Assembly (NCBI GenBank): GCA_000750105.3
Contig: JPHH03000001.1
Location: forward strand, 1,116,001-1,180,000
Direction: 5' to 3'
Length of the DNA stretch: 64,000 nucleotides
DNA from: Tolypocladium sp. Sup5 PDA-1
Taxonomy: Eukaryota > Ascomycota > Sordariomycetes > Hypocreales > Ophiocordycipitaceae
Program-made: the position numbers and the translations under genes
In this document: piece by piece, positions 43,825-55,254 of the stretch
How the letters are laid out: each line of letters begins with the position of its first letter
Numbering within the stretch: the stretch's first letter is position 1
Notes under the pieces: generated by a model
The model's input: only the letters and a program-made list of their open reading frames with translations
Databases searched by the model: none
Told to the model about the DNA's origin: nothing

Positions 43825-45588
43825 CTAGAACAGCCACGAGATGTAGCGGTTGTAAAACTTGGCCCAGCCCGTGCTCGCGGCCTTCTTCTCCGCCTGGCGC
43901 TCGAGGAAGACGCTCTCCTCGTTGTCGACAATCTCCTTGCCCGTGAAAAAGTCGGCCTCGAGCGGCCTGACGCCGCGGCTCTTGGTAATGGCCATGTGGC
44001 CGAAGAGGAGGATGATGTAGATGGGGATGCCCAGGTAGCCCGTGATGAACTCCTTGTAGTCAAAGGTGATGCCGTCGTGGTGCACAAAGACGTTGAAGTT
44101 CTTGGTCAGGGCGATGAGGATGCAGAAGAAGAGCGCGACGTAGGTGCCGATGAGCCCCTGCGGCGCCACGTACGGCATGGCGCTGTCGGCGAGGTTCTGG
44201 GCGCGCCGCGCCTTGAGGAAGAAGATGTAGGTGACGAGCAGCGAGATCCACGACAGCAGGCCGAAGATGGTCGTCAGGTTGACAAAGTAGCCAAAGATCT
44301 TCTTGGAGTCGTCCGAGACCACCATAAAGGCCAGGCAGGCAAAGGCGGTGCAGAGGAAGAGCGCCGGGTACGGCACGCCGCGGCGGTCGGTCCGGCGGAA
44401 GATGGCGGGCGCCGAGCGGTCGCTGGCCAGGCCGTAGAGCGTGCGGCTCGCAATGTACAGGTCCGAGTTGGCGGCGGAGAAGACGAAGACGCAGATGCAG
44501 GCGTTGATGATGTGCGGCAGGACGTTGACGCCCGCGAGCTTGGCGGCGACGACAAACGGGCTGGCGCTGGCCGACGTGTCCTTTTTGTTGGCAAACGCCA
44601 GGTCGGGCGAGTTGTAGGGCACGAGCATGCCGACGAGCAGCACGGACAGGCAGTAGAAGAAGAGGATGCGGAAAAAGGTGAGCTTGATGGCCTTGGGGAT
44701 GCTGCGGCGCGGGTTCTGGGCCTCGGCGGCCGTGACGCCGACGAGTTCGGTGCCCAGGTAGGCAAAGGTGGCGTTGACCATGACGGACCAGAAGCCGATG
44801 AACTTGCCGAGCGAGCCCGTCTGGTAGAGCGGCGCAAAGGCGCCCGGGTTGGTCCAGTAGCGGAAGCCGGGGGCGTCGCCGGTCGGGCCGCCGCCGCAGG
44901 CCATGATGAGGGAGAAGAGGATGATGCCGATGACGACAATCACCTTGAACGACGACAGCCAAAACTCAAACTCGCCGAAGAAGCGGATGCCGCCGACGTA
45001 GTTGATGAGGAAGATGGCGGCGAGAAAGATGGCCACGAAGACGCCGGGGTTGACCTTTTCGCGGGGGACCCAGAACTGGATGACGAGGGAGGCGGCCGTG
45101 AGCTGGTTGGGCGTGACGATGATGTACTTGAGCCAGTAGCTGCGTCGGGCGTTAGCATGCTCCCCGCGGAGGCGACGGCAGAGGCAAACTCACGTCCATC
45201 CGAGGGCGAACCCGAGCGAAGGGTGGCAGTAGCGGGTGGCGTAGCCCGTGAAGCCCGAGCTCAGCGGCAACCACGCCGCCATCTCGCCGAGCCCGGCCAT
45301 GACCATGAAGACGAGGCCGCCGACAAACGTGTACGAGATGAAGAGCGAGCCGGGGCCGGCCTGGGCGAGGGCCTTGCCGGTGCCGACGATGAGCCCCGTG
45401 CCGAGGGCGCCGCCAATGGCAATCATGGTGATGTGGCGCGCCTTGAGGCCCTTGTGCAGCGACGTCTCGGGCGACGTCTCGAGGCCGCGGATCTCCACGC
45501 CGTCGTACGGGTTCTGCTGGAGGCTGCCCTTTTCCGCATCGTGGCCCTTGGCCGCGTGCCGGGCGTGGATGCCGTCCGAGTCGCTCAT
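43825..45588 (-). CDS. Amino-acid permease (yeast AAT family)
   Basis: Exons 45194-45588 and 43825-45139 (GTGAGT/GCAG intron, 54 nt) give 569 aa with about 12 membrane segments. The hydrophilic N-terminus is followed by HITMIAIGGALGTGLIVGTG and LAQAGPGSLFISY, the hallmark of fungal amino-acid permeases. VMVNATFAYLGTELVGVTAAEAQNPRRSIPKAI in TM6 region, IINACICVFVFSAANSDLY and AFACLAF further support it. The C-terminal tail (NRYISWLF) is short. It is a plasma-membrane proton symporter for amino acids; specificity (general or narrow) cannot be read. The start MSDSDGIHARH at 45588 is preferred over an in-frame ATG at 45702, because a TATA box lies at 45731. Confidence 0.94.
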
Positions 45589-45730
45589 GGTGAGGTTCGA
45601 GCCAGGCGTGTGCGTGGTGTAAGTGACGACGATGACCGTCGTGGACCGCTGCAGCTGGCTGATCAATGCCTCGACACAAGGTGATCCTTCGACGCGAGAC
45701 ACACCTCACGGCGCGCATGCGGGTGGTGCG

Positions 45731-45740
45731 AGTTATATAC
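45731..45740 (-). promoter_or_regulatory. TATA box of the permease gene
   Basis: AGTATATAAC on the minus strand, about 145 bp before the ATG at 45588. Confidence 0.55.
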
Positions 45741-47328
45741 TCGTGCCGCAACTTGCAAAGTACCTACCTCTTCCGCTGCCCTCGGGCACAGCTCCCACGG
45801 GTGTCAGACTAACAGACGCCCCGTGGGGGCACCGTGTTCCTCGGGCGGGTCACGCCGAGAAGAGGCTGGTGTTGTCTGACTGGCTGCATGTCGTCGGCGC
45901 AATAGCCAAGGACGGGGTGATCGCCGGCAGCAGAGCTGATGTGTTGGGAGGCAACGCTGCGTTCAAGGTTCAATTTAAGCTAGATGCGCCTCGCTAAGCC
46001 CGTCTGACCGGGGTCGTGCTGGCTACTCATGACCTGACCTGCGAGCGGCATTGGCGGCGCCGCGGATGAAAGCCATGTTGCCGTGGTCGCGTCCTGCCCT
46101 ACTTGGCGCTGTTTTGCTGTAGTCGGGCGAGCAACCCCCGGCCCAACGCCCAGTGCTTCGTACAAGTTTTCGCAGATACCCGGCCTGGCTGGCCGATGGA
46201 CCGTCGGGGTCGACCAACAAGGAGGGGTCACCCACAAACTCTGTCCGCCCAAAGGACCTCGCTCGGCCCCATTAGTATTGCCATCCCTGGCCCCGGTCGG
46301 CTGACGAGGTCGAGGCAGCGTGTTGTGCCGCCGTCGATGCAACCCTGTCCTGGGGTTCTGCCTTGGAGAAGCTTGACGCACGGCGGGGAATCCCCAAGCG
46401 AGTGACTGGGCCGCGGATTTTGGCTCCTGGGTAGTGCCTGGGCGCATGGCCATCACCATCTCCTCTGGCTCCCGCAACGAGTCTGCGAGTCAACGACACG
46501 GGTCGTTCGTTCACCTGGCCCCCGGACGGCTCCACAAGGCTTGGCGCGGAATGGTTCTAGAAAACGGGGGTGGAGAGCCTCGCGATAAGAGGCGTATGAA
46601 GGTTGGGCCCAAAAGTACTTGTACCAATTGGCACAGGCTTGGGACCCGTGTCACCGTGCTAGCGATATTTTCTACGACTCTCGCACTGTCCTCGTCTAAC
46701 CCCGCGCAGTATCGACCCTACGAGTAAGAATTTATTAAGTGCAACGATTCTACTCCGAACTGACTCGAAGAGTAGAGACAAGACGCCACGAAAATGCCAC
46801 CAACACGGAGTCAAGCCAAGAGGCCTATCTAGCTGCCACTGAGCCTACAGCTGCCACTGGGCCTACAGTTGCCACCGGCCCTATACAAGGGGGTTCGAAG
46901 CAGCTACCCAAGCCGAGCTAACTTCAACCTCACAACCTCCTTCCAACGCCGCCCACAAAGCTACCCCCAAGCCCACAGCTTCCAAGAAGACCACAGCCAA
47001 GAAGGCAACAGCTGCCAAGGGCGCTTTGTTAGGGTAAAGGTACAGACCATTTGACGGGGATGAAGGACACACCCACGACAGTGGCAGTGTGGGGGGGCCC
47101 AGGACCCTCCTGTTCGCATGTATATAAGGGACAGCTTTCCCAGTGAGTCTAGAAGAGGGCACGCATGGCAGAATTAACAAGCCTACGGGCGCCCTTTCTT
47201 CCCCAATCCGTCACCAAGATGAGTAATTTGTTGAACACACCAAAGGCCGAGTGCAACGATCGTCGTGTAAGTCGTAGAGTCTGTGCCTGCCCAAGTAGTC
47301 AGCTATTTAGTCCGTGACACGGGTCGTC
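45741..47328. other. Intergenic with a decayed Lys/Ala-rich coding trace
   Basis: No intact gene. At 46793 an ATG begins MPPTRSQAKRPI and stops. The following DNA carries the 18-bp repeat and then, in another frame at 46921-47036, an Ala/Lys/Thr-rich segment (AHKATPKPTASKKTTAKKAT) resembling a histone-H1-like tail before a TAA. This could be a broken small basic protein or chance. GTATATAAGGG at 47119 looks like a TATA box. Confidence 0.35.
46832..46884 (+). repeat. 18-bp tandem repeat, three copies
   Basis: GCTGCCACTGAGCCTACA, GCTGCCACTGGGCCTACA and GTTGCCACCGGCCCTA follow one another exactly. One frame gives AATEPT/AATGPT/VATGPI. Confidence 0.85.
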
Positions 47329-47448
47329 GTGTAAGTCAGTGCGCCGGTTGCCGTGTAAGTCAGGACGGCTGTCTCCGTGTAAGTCAGAGCGACCGTTGCC
47401 GTGTATGTCAGGACGGCTGTCTCCGTGTAAGTCGGAACATCAGCACAG
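47329..47448 (+). repeat. 24-bp tandem repeat carrying GTGTAAGTC
   Basis: Five units start at 47329, 47353, 47377, 47401 and 47425. Each begins GTGTAAGTC or GTGTATGTC and ends in (G/C)TTGCC or GTCTCC. An isolated GTGTAAGTC also occurs at 47265. The period is exactly 24, so a plus frame (47283-47675, 130 codons) reads an 8-residue repeat of the type GCRVSQDG, CLRVSQSD. Whether this is translated is unknown. Confidence 0.9.
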
Positions 47449-48082
47449 CGGCGTGTAGACTGCAAAGCAATGCCTGTGTGACAAGGTCCTTCATATCGTG
47501 CAAGTCAAAGGCAAAAGGCAAGGAGAGGCAACCACGGCCGTCTCAAAAAAAGGTGGGAGGAATTAACCAGGATTTTTCATTATCAGAATCTCGAAAGCTC
47601 ATGAACGTCACAACTTACGTCGATGCGTGCATGAGGGACCATCTGTTCATAGGGACACAGACGTCTGTCTTATAATTACCTACAGACTCGTTAGGCGTCC
47701 CAGTGTTCCTCCACTTTTTTTTGTGTTTTCCGTTTTTCTGGTCAGGGGTCTGCACCAACACCCCAACAAAGTGTGAAACACTAAGTTGGTCTCTGCTAGG
47801 TCTAACTAACGGGTACTCCGTACGTCCGCAGTCTGGGTGCGCTCAGGCCCATAGCGCCCCCACGGTCCGTAGGACCTCTTGAGTTATTTCCACGTCCGCA
47901 GCTGCCCCCAGTAGCTATATTAGCTCACGCTAGCCGGCCACGTACTTATATAATCCCCTAGCTACGGAGTAGTCCTCTCTGTTTTCTCTTCTTTCCCCCC
48001 TGCTAGCTTAGACTCTTCGCCCTAGTACTTGGGCTCTTTTCTTACCTTGAGGACTATTATATCTAATTTTCATATCCTTAAA
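47449..48082. other. Promoter region of the small secreted protein
   Basis: Contains the end of the repeat-bearing frame, TACTCCGTACG at 47813, TACGGAGTAG at 47962, and a CT-rich stretch (CTCTGTTTTCTCTTCTTTCCCCCC) before the ATG. Confidence 0.5.
47946..47954 (+). promoter_or_regulatory. TATA box of the small secreted protein gene
   Basis: TTATATAAT, 137 bp before the ATG at 48083 and followed by a CT-rich block, the usual layout for a strongly transcribed fungal gene. Confidence 0.55.
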
Positions 48083-48373
48083 ATGAAGTATAGCCTCATT
48101 ATTTTCTTCTTTACCTTCTTGACTGCCGCCTTAGCTAATGACGAAGACCCCAAAGACCCCGAAGAACCCGAAGACCCCGCATGGCTAGAAACAAACGATC
48201 CCAATATCCCTATTAATAGGGTTGTAGGAGCTCGTCTTGGCGTAAGTAAAAATACAACCCAAGTAAAGATAATTCCTCAAGATAAGAGTTCTAACATTCC
48301 CTATTTCCTAAATAGACATGCGTTGTTTTCGAAAATGAGTGCCTCTTTAAAGTCAGGAGATGGGGCCCAATAA
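48083..48373 (+). CDS. Small secreted acidic protein (orphan)
   Basis: A 96-aa protein. A clear signal peptide (MKYSLIIFFFTFLTAALA) is followed by an acidic, Pro-rich segment (DEDPKDPEEPEDP) and a neutral remainder (NIPINRVVGARLGVSKNTT... YFLNRHALF). There are no cysteines after the signal. Codon usage is more A/T-rich than in the housekeeping genes, and the gene sits in a repeat-rich region. A TATA box and CT block upstream support expression. It could be an effector-like secreted protein; that is inference from size, signal and context only. A downstream intron cannot be excluded. Confidence 0.55.
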   Translation: MKYSLIIFFFTFLTAALANDEDPKDPEEPEDPAWLETNDPNIPINRVVGARLGVSKNTTQVKIIPQDKSSNIPYFLNRHALFSKMSASLKSGDGAQ

Positions 48374-50673
48374 GCAACTTTACCGGGCGCCGAAAACCAT
48401 ATAACAGAACCACTGCTAAGCGTTGTCACCTAGATTTCTTAGTAAGTACCTTTAAAACCCCGCGCCACCTTCCCTGCTTACGGAAATATAGTGCACGGCA
48501 AATAATATGCCATGCAATTACATGTACGGTGCTGGTTATGCCATCTGTCAGTAAAACACAGACGGCAGTGAGTTAGAGATAGAAGACACCCTCATATCTC
48601 AAGGCAAGGCGGCAGGGAAAGGCAATTTGTTTGGGTGCTAGTATAGACCCTGGCTTGCCTGGATTAGAAAATACGAAAACCCCATAAAAGGATAGAGGAG
48701 AGGCCCGCGAGAAGAGGCGTGCGTCTGCCCAGTGGATTGGCGGCGGCCTGCAGCGATTTGTCTTTTCGCACTTGTCCCCGTCGTCCCCCGCAGTGGCGGT
48801 GTCCTGCAACGACGGACCCTACGCTTGCGGAAGAGACCGGGTTCGTGCCCCAAGTTCCCCAGTTGGGGATGCCTGGTCAGCACGAGCGGATTCGCGGAGA
48901 GACGCCGATGCCAAGTCGTCGTGCCCCGGAAATTCGGAATTTCGACGTGGGCTGACGACGACGGTGCTGCTGGGGAGGGATTCGAAGAGCCTTCGTTCCC
49001 CTGCTCGACGCCACCGGCCTCTACGCCCGAGACGGTCAAGCTTACTATGAAGCTTGTCGGCTGTGCTTATCAATTAGCGCATCCGGCAGTTTGCACCGGG
49101 CCGAGCGGCGGCAGGTGTGGTAAACAGAGCAGGAGCATGCGTGCAGCGGGCGGCGAAGCACAGGCAGCGATCGCGTCCAAAACACCGCGAAACACATTGC
49201 CGCCTCTTGAAACGCGATCACGACTCCAGGACCCCAGGAGCGAGGTGTGACGTCGTGCGACTGCCGAGTCCATATACTTCGTACGCCTCACGAGATCGCA
49301 GGGGTCGCCCCGCCCTGGCTAGGCTATCCGCCAATACAGATCGCCGCCGCCCGAGGGCGCCATCACGCCCTTTGGCAAACATGCCGCGACAGCCTAGGGC
49401 GCAATCTGCGAGATGCGATTTGGCGCCAAACTGCCGAAGAAGCTTCGATTCTAGAAGCCGCGATAGAAGCTTCGATTCGAGTCGCCCACGGCTGCCCTGG
49501 CAAGCGCCAGTCGCAGCATGGCCTCGTTCAGTCAGCTCGCAAAGTGCCATCACCTCCGTCGCCGGAACGTCATCAATTTCAATTGACGGCCACTGATGGA
49601 TCTCGGCATCGATGCGCGATTTACCAGCAATACTGCCAAGAGCATGACATCGTCCGAGTACGGCACGTGCCTCATGCTCATCAGTCTCAACACGACAGAG
49701 TATGCTAGCAGAGTCTAGATCCAGCGGCAAGAGGAACAGCAGTGCGCTGATGGCAACTGTTTCAGCGTCGAAACAAAGGCAGCGCTGCCATCGCCGCCGG
49801 GCCAACGTGCGCCATCTACCACGGGCGTTTCCGCATCAGGCCGCGCTCCATGATGCTTATGAGTGCTGTCACCTGTGCACTGCCAGCGAGCTCGATCTCT
49901 CCGCAGCAGCGCACGGAGGTGTTGGCAGCCCATGAAGCATCCCAATGATCCCACGCCAATGCTTGGTGTTGGGGCTGAGTCTCGACAAGAGGCAGATGGT
50001 GTTGGGCTCCTCAATTCAGCCGCACTCACCACAGTGCCCCGGAAAAGCTGTCAGCCAAGCGCTTGGCTTTTCCATTGCTCAGATCTCCATGCGTGTCGTT
50101 GCTTCATGGCCGAGCTAGTAGTCCCGGCTAAAGTCATCTGAGGCGAAGTCGTGACCCGGCACCTTGTCACCTTGTCAACGTGTCAGCGCTGGCCGAAAAT
50201 GTGTCCCTCTCTTCAGAATCTCTACCGTCCATCGAGATGGCATCAGGTGTCCATACAGCCAAAGTTGCATCCCTCGCCGACCGCTCCGGATTGCGTCCGG
50301 GCTGCCCCACCTTCGGCCGAGAGGTGGACCGCGGGAGACATCGACGCACCGGATCCGGGAGTCCGAGCACTCGGGACCTACACAAAGTACCAAGTACGGA
50401 TACCGTCTCAATTTCGATTGAATGGCGAATGCTGAGCACCTCCTCGGGCTGGTTGTGTGTGGCTTTGTCATCACGGAAGTTGCTTGTCCGAATGGACATC
50501 ACTCGTAGGCGTCAACAATGGCCAACTCCCATTGTCCGTGCGCCACCGACGCCAGCTACCCGACGCGACATCTGTTGAATTGCATCTCGAGAAAAGGAAC
50601 AAAAAAACGTCGCGCCTTGGAGCTGATTCGGGCCTCTTGTGCCCGCATCATCATTGCAGTCGTTTGTGCCATC
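48374..50673. other. 2.3-kb region without a supported gene
   Basis: Minus frames of 133 and 195 codons (48638-49039, 49218-49805) have no domain, and the plus strand has comparable open frames. Two near-direct copies of AGAAGCTTCGATTC occur at 49438 and 49467. I see no tRNA. Confidence 0.4.
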
Positions 50674-52295
50674 ATGTCGTCGTCCAAATCTAACGGCAAC
50701 GACAAGCAGCCCAAGATCATTCGCACTCTCTCCTTTACGTGAGTATGGCCCCCTTGCTGTAGAATCTGTCTGACCTAAACAGCGAGCTGTACCAGTCGGC
50801 CGTACACCTCCTCGGGCAGTACTTTGGCACAATCGTGACGTGCCGCTACACGACCCCCGACCACGTCGCTGCGGGACCGGACGAGAGGCTGCAAGAGTCG
50901 GTTGAGCGAGCAATCGCAGAGACGGTCCTGCAGCACCCGGCCCTCCAAGCCGGCCTCGTCAACGAGGACTCCAAGCGACCATCATGGATCCAGCTGGAGA
51001 GCATCGACTTTGCGAACCACGTTGCGTGGCAGGCTGTAAACGCCTCGGACGACCTCCAGGCTGCCCTCAGTGGCCTCTTGGAATCGCAGATTGACCGCAA
51101 GTTTTCCCACCTCGAGACCCAGCCCGGGTGGAGGGTGGTGATTCTGCGCCAGCACGGAAGCCGGACCCTGCAAGTGTCGTTCATCTGGAGTCACACCGTT
51201 GCAGACGGGATAAGCGGCAAGATCTTTCACGAGACGCTGCTGCATCACCTCAACTCGGCCGACGGAGACACGCCGCCAGACCTGCACAACAGGATCCTGC
51301 GTCTGGCAGACACGGCACAGCGATTCCCACCCGCCCCAGAGGTAATTTGCAAGTACCCGGTCGGCCTGCGCTTCACGGCCTCGGCGCTATGGAAGGAATT
51401 CAAGCCAAACATCATCGCCAACAAGGAGGGAACACGGGCAGCCTGGTCACCAATTCGTCTGCAACCATACAAAACGCAGCGTCGAACCGTCGCCATCGAC
51501 GACGCGGCGCTGCATACGATCCTCCGTTCCTGCCGCGCAAACCATACCACGTTGACCGGGCTCCTCCACGGCATTGCGGTGCTCTCCCTTGCGTCGCAGC
51601 TCCAACCTCACGAAGCCCCTGGGCTGGCGGGGGACACGGCGCTCAACATGCGCCCGGCCACTCCCGCGGCGCCTCCGGGATACCCGTGGTACGAACCGCA
51701 CAAGACCATGGGCAACATCTTATCCGGCTTGGAGCATACCTTTGATAGACACCTGGTAGGCGACGTTCGACGCCGACTCGCAAGCGCGCCTCTGACGGAC
51801 CCGGACCGAAAGGCAGCCCTCGCCCCGGCAGTGTGGTCGGTGGCCCAGGCGGCACGACGGGACATTCAAAAGTCGCTCGACCTGGGCACGAGGGATAACA
51901 TGGTAGGGCTGATGAAGTTTGTCCCGGACTGGCGGGCGCAGATGAGCGAGAACGCCGGGAAGCCGCGGCGCTCGTCGTGGGTCGTCACCAACATCGGCGT
52001 CCTCGACGGAGACCCGGAGGGTGCCGGGGCGGGACACTGGACTATCGAGCGGGCGCTGTTTTCGCTGAGCGCAGAGGCGTCTGGCGCCGCAATCCACATC
52101 TGCCCGATATCCGTCAAGGGCAAGGAGCTCTGCATCGACTTTAGCTGGCAGGACACGGTTGTCGACGGGGCAGTGGCCGAGCGTCTGATCAGCGACGTCG
52201 AGGAGTGGTTGGAGCATTTGGGGTCCGCAACTGCAAGTAATAGCTGCAGTGCGAGTGGGGTTGGATGCTACGGACTATGTACTCGTAGTGGCTGA
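50674..52295 (+). CDS. Alcohol-acetyltransferase/condensation-like acyltransferase
   Basis: Exons 50674-50738 and 50783-52295 (GTGAGT/AACAG intron, 44 nt) give 525 aa. The active-site motif HTVADG (about residues 158-163, IWSHTVADGISGKIFHETLL) is the HxxxDG of the CoA-dependent acyltransferase superfamily. TLTGLLHGIAVLSLA, LNMRPATP and WVVTNIGVLDG fit the fungal AATase-like group. Predicted to move an acetyl or other acyl group from CoA to an alcohol or amine; the substrate is unknown. The short first exon (MSSSKSNGNDKQPKIIRTLSF) is disordered. No polyketide or terpene genes lie alongside, so a cluster role is not supported here. Confidence 0.85.
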
Positions 52296-52670
52296 TCGGT
52301 CCGGCGGCGACTATACAGCTGCGCATATAATGTTTGCTGCCACTCCTTGAACGTGTGCAGACCAGGCGTGGCTGTGTCTGTGTAGCGGACGGCAGCCAGC
52401 CAGTGACTCACCCGAACGCGCGTCCTACGTTGATTCCTGTCGAGGTTGCTGATGCTGCGCCTTGGACTCCTTGTCCTGGATCTCGCGATTGAGTGGATTG
52501 AGTGGATTCCATCGGGCGGGCATTGCTCCATCAACCTCGATCTACGCTCCTTGGCCACTGCGGCTCAGCCCTGCAGAGTCGCCAGCTCCATGTCTGTAGG
52601 TCCGTATTGCATCAGTCAGGGGTCAGTCGTGTAACTGGTATTAGTCTAGATGCGAGAACTATCGACCAAC
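52296..52670. other. Convergent intergenic gap
   Basis: Nothing supported. It contains the tandem GAGTGGATT GAGTGGATT at 52491-52508. Confidence 0.45.
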
Positions 52671-54540
52671 TCATAGGTTTAACCGAACATGGTACCCGCC
52701 GCCTCTCTCTGGAGCATACGACAGCCTTGCTTCAGGCCCCATCATGGTCGCAACCTGCCTGCCGCTCGCCGATGCCGCCCGGTACCCCACGTCCTGCAGC
52801 GCCGGCCGCATGAGCGACGCCATGGCGAGATGGCTGTGGCCGCGCACCTGCACCCTGTTGGCCACCAGCACCGAGATGACGGCAAAGAGCAGCTGCAGGA
52901 ACACGGTCAGCCCCAGGATGAGGTAGACGTACTGCCAGCGGTTGATGTCCAGCGTGATGGCCTTGAGCGGCACCATGCCCGGGACGTCGATGTTGGAGTT
53001 GGACAGCGCCGTGACCCCTATCATGCCGATGGAGAAGCGCGCCATCATGGTGGCCATGAGCACGGTGTCGCCGCCCATGGGCAGGCCGTAGAAGGCCTCG
53101 GCGGGGTAGCTCTGGAACTGGTACAGCTTGGTGCTGTTGCTCACGCCCGTCGTGGAGGAGCCGTATCCCTGGAGGGCAATGGACGGCGGCGCCATGCGAG
53201 TGATGTTGGTGCCGAGCTGGTGCTCCTTGATGACGGCGTTGACGACCGGGCCGACGGTCACGTTGCACTGGTAGAACCACGGGTCCGTGGTCGAGGCCTC
53301 GAACGCCCTCACCATGCTCCACGCGTCGCCCGACAGCTCCTCCGGGTCGTTCATGAAGAGCGTCTGGTCGGGGCCGTTGACGGCCGGGAGCGGCCCGAAA
53401 ACCGTCTTGTCGGGGTCGCCAAGGGTGATGTTCTCCTGGCTCCCGTCGCCGCCGCCGATGACGCGCCAGCTATCGCACTTTGCGCTCGTAGACACGTAGC
53501 GGTTTGTCGCGGCATTGCTCTGGTAGGACGTGGTCGACGTGGTCGCCTCGAAGAATATATATCGGCAATCCGTGTCATTGCAATACGCCAGGTTCGTGTC
53601 TTGGTTGTACAGCGTGCCAGGCGTGGGGATCAGCTCCGTGTGGGCGAAGCCGTACGAGAGGGCAACCAGGCCGTAGCTGCCGGGTGTTAGCAAAAAGTCC
53701 GGTTCCATGCGTCACGGATCGGCCAGCTGACTTGTTTGCGGTATACCGCAGGGCGCTGAGGGCCTGGGATGACTTGTTCGAGAGCACCTTGAACGTCTGG
53801 ATGGTCGACAGGTCGGGTATGGAGACGATCCCCGGGCTCGTGACGGTAAACTTGTCGGCGGGGTTGATGTTGTATGTCAGGCCCAGCGTGGCCACCCCGA
53901 TTTGAGAGGCCTACACAAGACGCCGCACGGTCAGCTTGGACGCGATGGATGATGCGTGGGCGACGGGCGTGCATGGGGGCACCAACCACGTTGAGGAGCA
54001 GCCAGACGAGGACAAACACCTGGACGGGCAAACGCCGCGACACCCAGCCGAGATTCGCCAGACGGCTGAGGTTCTCGCTCTGCAGGATGAGGTCCGCCTA
54101 CATGATGGCATCAGCATCGCATCGAAACAGTGCCGCGCGGCAACCGCGTATACCTCTCGCGGCGAACACTCGCGCAGGCTCAACAACCACCAGCGCAGCT
54201 CGCTCACGTTGGCCTTGAGCGAGCTCGCAATGTTGAGGCCGAGGGCGATGGACAGGCCGATGATGAGCGTGTTGAACTCCTTCTTCTTGGAGCTCGCCAT
54301 GGCCTGGCGGCTGGAGTAGCTCCAGAGCACGCAGTAGGCCGAGGCCGCGAGCGCCGCCGTCATGAGCCACCGCAGCAGGCTCGTGAGGCACAGCTTCCTC
54401 AGCTGCTTGCCGCGGTGGAACTGCTCGTACCTGTAGCTGCCCGAGCGGCTGGGCGGCCGGTGTTGAGACTTTTCTGCCATGGCGGCTTCCGTCGATGATG
54501 CCGAGACAATCAACATCTCCTTTACATTGTCGCGGTCCAT
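52671..54540 (-). CDS. Polytopic membrane protein with large extracellular domain, unknown function
   Basis: Exons 54154-54540, 53987-54097, 53732-53910 and 52671-53676 give about 560 aa. Membrane segments are seen at WLMTAALAASAYCVLW, FNTLIIGLSIALGLNIA, VFVLVWLLLNV and, near the C-terminus, YVYLILGLTVFLQLLFAVISVLV. Between the third and last lies a roughly 330-residue polar part with N-glycosylation sites (NITL, NVTV, NITR, NSTK) and scattered Cys, so it is probably luminal or extracellular. This architecture is common in uncharacterised Pezizomycotina proteins. The second donor is ambiguous by one codon (GTG|GTTGGT). The start may also be MAEKSQHRP at 54480. Confidence 0.75.
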
Positions 54541-55254
54541 TGCAGCCGTCCTGGAGGGAAAAGAGGAGACGGCCGCTTTTCAACCCAACCTAACTTCCTC
54601 CGTCCTTTGCAGCGATTGTCTGTCGTTTTGGCTTCGGGCTGACCCATCGGCGGCGCCGATTCTTCGACCCCTTTTGGCCCTCAGGCGGAGCTCTGACTGG
54701 TGCCGTGGTTGCGTCTGCTGCCGATTGAACGCCACCGACAAAAGACTTGCGTACGCTGCGGGGGCGTTGAAGGCCACTGGCTGGTTTTTGGCCCTTTTGG
54801 GATTGCCGTTCTGGGGGGGCAGCGACCCGGCGCCGAAGCTAGCCCTGCTGGGTTGGCGATCGTCGAGCCAGCGGATTGCCCACGCGAGCCCACTCGACTC
54901 GGCCGTCTCGACTCTCGACTCTCGACTCTCGACTCTTGCTTCCGGATGAAGATAATTCCCCTTGTGCCCCGTAGGTATTCGTATGCAGCACATGCATGTC
55001 ATTGACCCCGGCCGCACAGACGTCGCAAGGTGCTGACCTCGGTAATTGATGGAGACTTCGAGAAGGACTCATCTGCCGGTCCTTGCAGAGTGCAAACAGC
55101 CGCGCGGATTCAGTGCACTGCCTCGCCGAGTCGAGTCATGACATGCTGCCTGCGCTGGTTCCTGAACGGCTCGTTAATCACCAGTACTACGTACGAGTAG
55201 GGGGGGACTCAAATTCGTCCGGTTCCCCGTCACTGTTCCATAGTAGCGTGTCCT
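54541..55254. other. Intergenic region
   Basis: Promoter side of the membrane protein gene. The only structure seen is the heptamer array at 54907. Confidence 0.45.
54907..54936 (+). repeat. 7-bp microsatellite TCGACTC
   Basis: Four consecutive TCGACTC units plus a partial. Confidence 0.9.

Noticed and set aside
43624..45684. 686-codon plus-strand open frame
   Set aside because: It is the antisense of the amino-acid permease. Its Glu/Gly/Asp/Arg-rich reading arises from the GC-biased third positions of the real gene.
47329..47448. CRISPR-like array
   Set aside because: Units abut with no unique spacers and the organism is a eukaryote. It is a plain tandem repeat.
49218..49805. 195-codon minus-strand frame
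   Set aside because: No recognisable domain, and the opposite strand is equally open. It was kept as intergenic.
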